A stretch of DNA of 64,000 bases, from assembly GCF_037038585.1 (NCBI RefSeq), contig NC_092526.1, positions 5,108,001-5,172,000 on the forward strand, read 5' to 3'. The position numbers were made by a program, and so were the translations under genes. The stretch's first letter is position 1; every line of letters starts with the position of its first letter. The DNA comes from Patagioenas fasciata. Taxonomy: Eukaryota; Chordata; Aves; Columbiformes; Columbidae. Positions 62,001 through 64,000 of this stretch are shown piece by piece. The notes below the pieces were generated by a model. That model ran no database searches. It was not told where the DNA came from and was given only the letters and a program-made list of their open reading frames with translations.

Positions 62001-63850
62001 TCTAAGCTGTGATGCATGGGCTATTGTCTCCTATTTTATAGCAGACAAATTATGTTTGAACTAGTAATCTAAAGCACTAAGAACAAACATTTCCATCTCT
62101 GTCTGGGGATATATAAGTGTTAATGTTGTGAGTTTGTATTGATTTGGTTTCATAAAGTAAAACAGCAACAAGAATTAATAAAACATTTACAGCTTCAGTT
62201 GATTTAGGCCAGTAGTTTGCTCAATGTCTTTAAAAAGACTAATAAATCAATGTACCCATTCAATCTTTTCCTCTTGTAACATTTTCTATTCGAACAAAAG
62301 GAATAAAGCTACGATCTGTAAAATATGCTGAGCTCAAAAGCTTCTGACAGATTTTTTTATTGTAACGTTACTTGGACAAGATGAGCTAATAAATATTCAA
62401 ATCAGGCTAGTGATACTCTTTGGAAAAATATGATTAATAATACAAATACAGTGAAATATTAATTTCTTACATGGTCAGAGGGAAAGGCTCTGGCTTCTAG
62501 AAGAATTTTATAGCGTCTTGGAGTAGGCTTAAAGAAAGATAACTGTTAAGAACAAAATAAAAAAAAGTTGAAATGTAGCTAAGCAGAGATGAGAGAGATG
62601 CTCCCAGCATATAACTTAGTAAAGACTGTTTTACTTTCATGCAGACTACAGAGAATTCCCCAGAAATTACAAATATTTCTTTGTCCATATAACACTTATC
62701 AAAGTAAGAAAGCGTTACCACACTGTGTTTCATATATCCATAACAAAGGTCACAAAAATCCAGCAGTGAAAACTTGCAATTACAAGAATCAATGGCAAAG
62801 CTCTGACTGCAGCCAGGGGAGCCAGGATTTCACCCGGCTCCATCCCGCAAGCAAAAGCAGTGGTTGAAGAGCAAATAGCAAACAGTGCCAATCAACTGCA
62901 TTTCCATTCCTGCCCTCAAACATTGATTATTAAGTCATCCCCACCTCTGAAACAAGCCTGACCAAAGGACTAAGCCTTCTGAAAAGACATCATCTCAGCA
63001 CCTTTAGGTGAATGACCTCAGCTCCTTGGTTGGAGGCAAGTTGGGCTTTTCACCATGCTGAGAGGATTAGGAGAAAACTTACAAGTCCTCTTGTTCATGT
63101 TGCCCCCAACTGGCTTGTATTCAACCCCATCCTTCCCTGCCATAGGTTTCTTAATTTAACCAAGGTCAGAGACATGTTACAAAGGAGCGGATCCAAGTGA
63201 TGAATCTTTTTGTGGGAACTACACAAAAGGAAGCTTTGCATCTTCATTCAGTTAAACCGAATCTTCAGAAATACTAGAGGACCAGAGGCAGGCTGTATGG
63301 AACCACAGAGAGACCTGTGCATGAGGAAACCACATTGATGGCCACTATGTCATAAGAATCAAATTTGGACACTTTTATTACATTTAAGGCCTATATAAAA
63401 CAGCATAACTCAAAATGCTATCTCTTGTATGCAACTGCATTTTAACCTTGACTGAAATTACACCTTTGACTTCCTCGCAGTTTCTTAAACTTTGACATTT
63501 GCTGTGAAATTCAAATTTGAGAACTCATTTGTAAACATTTCTTAAATAATAATATCTCCTCTCTGAGGACAGACATGCAGCACGTGCAAGAACAGCTCAA
63601 GCTTCCCCTACGGAGTCCTTGAAAATATTTATCTGTCTGGATTTTCTGCTTAATAGTAAGTGGAGCCAGGCCTTGCACAAACCAAAGTACCATTCAAGAT
63701 ACAACTCCCAATGCCATCTTTGTGAGGTCCTCAGAAAGCACTTGCTTACATTTACAAAGAAAGGAAAACAAACATCATAAAGACCTACCATCTGGAGGTG
63801 CAAGTTAACAGTTAGCCCATTCATTAAGGCTACTTCATGCCTTTGAGCCC
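28894..63850 (-). CDS. KYNU: Kynureninase gene, 3' part (ten coding exons, spliced)
   Basis: The spliced product matches the C-terminal three quarters of vertebrate kynureninase (EC 3.7.1.3). This cytosolic homodimeric PLP enzyme hydrolyses L-kynurenine and 3-hydroxykynurenine to (3-hydroxy)anthranilate and alanine. Coding exons, in transcript order, are 63789-63850, 62471-62542, 60989-61063, 59510-59656, 53019-53117, 52228-52301, 35056-35108, 33492-33577, 30269-30499 and 28894-29046. Lengths of 62, 72, 75, 147, 99, 74, 53, 86, 231 and 153 nt give one open frame of ~349 residues plus a stop. Each exon is bounded by AG and GT on the minus strand, and codons split between exons restore the expected residues. 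Exon residue counts equal those of the aligned human protein (residues 126-424) exactly until the last exon, which is longer. The start codon and residues ~1-125 are outside the window. Exons are clear by similarity; splice sites were placed by eye. Confidence 0.97.
29047..30268 (-). other. KYNU: KYNU last intron (1222 bp)
   Basis: Bounded by GTGAGT at 30268 and a TTTGCAG acceptor at 29047. I see no repeat or coding exon inside it. It is AT-rich with ordinary short ORFs only. Confidence 0.9.
30269..30499 (-). CDS. KYNU: KYNU coding exon (human residues ~348-424)
   Basis: This is the largest coding exon: 231 nt, phase 0-0, 77 residues, the same number as the aligned human segment. It begins [20 protein letters not shown], includes [18 protein letters not shown], and ends [11 protein letters not shown] before a GTGAGT donor. 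The acceptor is TTATAG. It forms the small C-terminal domain. The segment corresponding to human 376-385 is the most divergent part, as expected for a surface loop. Confidence 0.97.
30500..33491 (-). other. KYNU: KYNU intron (2992 bp)
   Basis: GTAAGT donor and TTATAG acceptor. It contains a less AT-biased, repeat-free island at about 32000-32750, listed among the findings, and a two-unit 20-bp direct repeat at 32956-32995. No CR1 fragment was recognised. Confidence 0.9.
33492..33577 (-). CDS. KYNU: KYNU coding exon (human residues ~319-347)
   Basis: This 86-nt exon has two bases (AA) that complete Lys, then 28 residues, [19 protein letters not shown] followed by VCALQAGLE. The acceptor is TTTCCAG and the donor is GAG|GTAAGT. 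Ser332-Asn333 (in RLSNPP), which in the human enzyme help to fix the preference for 3-hydroxykynurenine, are both kept. That suggests the usual vertebrate substrate choice rather than a bacterial-type preference. Confidence 0.96.
33578..35055 (-). other. KYNU: KYNU intron (1478 bp)
   Basis: GTACGT donor and TTTCCAG acceptor. It holds the CpG-containing segment at about 33900-34100 with the 14-bp perfect palindrome at 33988-34001. Otherwise AT-rich with no gene seen. Confidence 0.9.
33988..34001. repeat. 14-bp perfect palindrome
   Basis: GCTGCATATGCAGC reads the same on both strands. It contains an E-box-type CATATG core within ATGCATAT-like sequence and sits in a CpG-containing intronic segment. 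Confidence 0.9.
35056..35108 (-). CDS. KYNU: KYNU coding microexon-like exon (human residues ~302-318)
   Basis: This short 53-nt exon sits between the 17.1-kb intron and a 1.5-kb intron. The leading G completes an Ala codon, then 17 residues [17 protein letters not shown] follow, then one A that begins the Lys codon finished in the next exon. The acceptor is TTAG and the donor is GTACGT. The first Trp matches human Trp305 of the active site. The second Trp replaces human Phe306. Length and phase (2/1) fit its neighbours exactly. Confidence 0.95.
35954..36090 (-). repeat. Short CR1 LINE 3'-end fragment
   Basis: The plus strand begins with the doubled 'atagaatcatagaatcat' unit, then 'tttggttggaagagaac', 'aagtccaacc', 'accatgttcctaagagcctc'. 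These are hallmarks of the avian CR1 3' terminus in antisense, so the element is on the minus strand. Similarity fades after about 36090; the flank to ~36180 might be diverged CR1 or unrelated. Confidence 0.9.
37330..37345. repeat. Poly(A) run
   Basis: About 16 consecutive A in the long KYNU intron; no adjoining retroelement recognised. Confidence 0.9.
38006..38515 (-). repeat. CR1 LINE 3' fragment (~510 bp)
   Basis: It starts 'catcatagaatcattttggt' and continues with the classic blocks 'aagtccaactgttaaccc', 'ccctccagggatggtgac', 'ccctgggcagcctgttcc', 'tttccaggaagaaattgttc', 'gataaggtctcccctcagc' and 'gaactcactccag'. The element is on the minus strand, 5'-truncated near 38515. Several open frames here are remnants or antisense of CR1 sequence, not host genes. 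It belongs to the same broad group as the copies at 35954 and 54920. Confidence 0.94.
41467..41503. repeat. A-run followed by (TA)n
   Basis: About 15-16 A followed by 'gtatatatatatt'; a compound simple repeat inside the long KYNU intron. Confidence 0.9.
44232..44302. repeat. Three copies of a 17-bp motif
   Basis: The motif atgtttgacacaaggtc occurs at 44232-44248 and 44286-44302. A one-base-shifted variant, atgtttgacaagaggtc, lies at 44252-44268. Each unit holds an AGGTC(A/C) core and a GTCAAA-type core in opposite sense (TTTGAC). Confidence 0.9.
47080..47128. repeat. 49-nt pure pyrimidine tract
   Basis: An uninterrupted C/T run containing a ~22-nt T run, immediately followed by 'ag', so it ends as a perfect 3' splice-site consensus on the plus strand, antisense to KYNU. 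Confidence 0.9.
52228..52301 (-). CDS. KYNU: KYNU coding exon (human residues ~277-301)
   Basis: This 74-nt exon encodes [18 protein letters not shown] and then SQSIKP, plus two bases (GC) of an Ala codon completed by the next exon. The acceptor is TTTGCAG and the donor is GC|GTAAGT. Read through, the donor makes GCG TAA, so an unspliced transcript would stop exactly after this Ala. The following intron is the 17.1-kb one. The glycine-rich loop directly after the PLP-lysine is conserved. Confidence 0.97.
52302..53018 (-). other. KYNU: KYNU intron (717 bp)
   Basis: GTAAAA donor and TTTGCAG acceptor. The shortest intron seen; no repeats or coding signal recognised. Confidence 0.9.
53019..53117 (-). 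CDS. KYNU: KYNU coding exon with PLP-lysine (human residues ~244-276)
   Basis: This 99-nt phase 0-0 exon encodes 33 residues. It contains [10 protein letters not shown], with Asp250 and His253, which position the cofactor. It ends WCSYK, where Lys (human 276) forms the Schiff base with PLP and the preceding Tyr275 binds its phosphate. The acceptor is CTTGCAG and the donor is AAG|GTAAAA. The catalytic lysine is the last codon of the exon. This is the best single piece of evidence that the gene encodes an active kynureninase. Confidence 0.98.
53118..59509 (-). other. KYNU: KYNU intron (6392 bp)
   Basis: GTATGA donor and CTTGCAG acceptor. It contains a plus-oriented CR1 3' fragment at 54920-55238. 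A plus-strand open frame of 152 codons at 58308-58766 is described as a finding; nothing else coding was recognised. Confidence 0.9.
54920..55238 (+). repeat. CR1 LINE 3' fragment, plus orientation
   Basis: The sequence contains the sense-oriented CR1 3' blocks 'tcggtacttaaaacgagcct', 'actttttagaagggcatg', 'ttttaaactagaag', 'ggttggccagagaggtgg', 'ccatccctggagacatcc', 'ggctggatggggctctgagc' and 'aaggtcccttcaacccaaac', ending at 'tattctatc'. It is 5'-truncated and inserted opposite in direction to the other three copies. It lies inside the 6.4-kb KYNU intron. Confidence 0.92.
59510..59656 (-). CDS. KYNU: KYNU coding exon (human residues ~195-243)
   Basis: This 147-nt phase 0-0 exon encodes 49 residues starting [11 protein letters not shown], with the core [15 protein letters not shown], and ending TKAGQEK before a GTATGA donor. 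Tyr226 of human (in YTGQ), which binds the PLP phosphate, is present. Human His224-Phe225 reads Gln-Tyr here. The acceptor is a T-rich tract ending TTTTAG. Retention of the following intron would add one Val and then stop at TGA. Confidence 0.97.
59657..60988 (-). other. KYNU: KYNU intron (1332 bp)
   Basis: GTTGGT donor and TTTTAG acceptor. AT-rich with no recognised repeat. Confidence 0.9.
60989..61063 (-). CDS. KYNU: KYNU coding exon (human residues ~170-194)
   Basis: This 75-nt phase 0-0 exon encodes 25 residues, beginning [11 protein letters not shown] and ending MIQPRE. The acceptor is CTTCCAG. The donor is GAG|GTTGGT, weaker than the GTAAGT-type donors used by most other exons. The human counterpart begins YAIESQLQLHG. 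No catalytic residue is assigned here; it forms part of the large PLP domain. Confidence 0.95.
61064..62470 (-). other. KYNU: KYNU intron (1407 bp)
   Basis: GTAAGA donor and CTTCCAG acceptor. No recognised repeat or gene. Confidence 0.9.
62471..62542 (-). CDS. KYNU: KYNU coding exon (human residues ~146-169)
   Basis: This 72-nt phase 0-0 exon encodes 24 residues, beginning [18 protein letters not shown] and ending AFPSDH, between a TTAACAG acceptor and a GTAAGA donor. Phe165 and Asp168 in the AFPSDH motif (PLP ring stacking and pocket in the human structure) are conserved. Only conservative changes from human (Lys to Arg twice) are seen. Because length and phases are multiples of three, skipping it would keep the frame but remove the cofactor-stacking loop. 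Confidence 0.96.
62543..63788 (-). other. KYNU: KYNU intron (1246 bp)
   Basis: GTAGGT donor and TTAACAG acceptor. No recognised repeat or gene. Confidence 0.9.
63789..63850 (-). CDS. KYNU: KYNU coding exon (human residues ~126-145)
   Basis: The exon opens after a TTCCAG acceptor with two bases (GG) that complete a Gly codon begun upstream. It then encodes 20 residues, [20 protein letters not shown], before a GTAGGT donor. The human counterpart is [20 protein letters not shown]. The Leu-Thr pair (human 137-138) contacts the PLP phosphate and is kept; the preceding Ala136 is Gly here. This is the most 5' exon in the window, and the next upstream exon lies beyond 64000. Confidence 0.95.
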
Positions 63851-64000
63851 CTGGAATAATAAAGAAATAAAAATAAGTATTTTTAAAAAAAACCTGGTTA
63901 GCGGTTTTCTTTATAATTCCAGAGAAATCTAGTACAGTGTTAAGAAGCAAAAGCAGGCTTTCTGTCAAAATCTCTCTAAAGACTGGAAAGCAAACAAACA
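63851..64000 (-). other. KYNU: 3' end of the next upstream KYNU intron (partial)
   Basis: The sequence right of the 63850 acceptor is intronic. Its polypyrimidine side reads as T-rich on the minus strand. The donor and the preceding exon lie outside the window. Confidence 0.85.

Noticed and set aside
1..64000. Operons, CRISPR arrays, prokaryotic insertion sequences, phage or viral genes, tRNA or rRNA genes.
   Set aside because: The window is vertebrate genomic DNA. I saw no such arrays, cloverleaf genes or recognisable endogenous retroviral genes by eye; a tRNAscan/Rfam and repeat-library search would be decisive.

Overview
The window is vertebrate nuclear DNA, most likely from a bird. It is AT-rich, intron-dominated and low in coding density. 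Every interspersed repeat I could recognise is a CR1 LINE fragment with the avian-type 3' end (tandem 'atagaatcat' motifs followed by 'tttggttggaag'). I saw no L1, Alu or other mammalian SINEs. A non-avian reptile is not fully excluded.

The only gene I can support is kynureninase (KYNU), on the minus strand. Ten coding exons lie between 63850 and 28894. Together they encode the last ~349 residues, matching human residues ~126-465, with a consistent phase at every junction and AG/GT splice sites throughout. The 5' exons (human residues 1-125, including His102) and the promoter lie beyond the right edge. All catalytic and cofactor-binding positions I could place are intact: Leu/Thr 137-138, Asp168, Tyr226, Asp250, His253, Tyr275, the PLP-binding Lys276, Trp305, Ser332-Asn333 and Arg434 (human numbering recalled from the family). 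KYNU is a PLP enzyme of the tryptophan-kynurenine pathway. It cleaves kynurenine and 3-hydroxykynurenine to anthranilate or 3-hydroxyanthranilate plus alanine, feeding NAD synthesis.

Layout: 1-~28320 is the region downstream of KYNU, with no gene I can recognise and one CR1 copy (22796-23355). 28320-28893 is the likely 3' UTR. 28894-63850 holds the exons and introns, including one 17.1-kb intron (35109-52227) with two CR1 copies and a 6.4-kb intron (53118-59509) with a third. 63851-64000 is the start of the next upstream intron. By synteny known from other vertebrates (LRP1B-KYNU-ARHGAP15) the next gene to the left should be ARHGAP15, but I found none of its exons.

I did not find a novel multigene system. 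The second-look items are sequence differences within KYNU (an F306W-type change, a longer C-terminus, frame-neutral exons, stop codons built into two donor sites), unexplained islands that could be conserved non-coding elements, a decayed coding-like tract near 44.3-45.1 kb, a 195-codon ORF near 14 kb, and several low-complexity or palindromic tracts.
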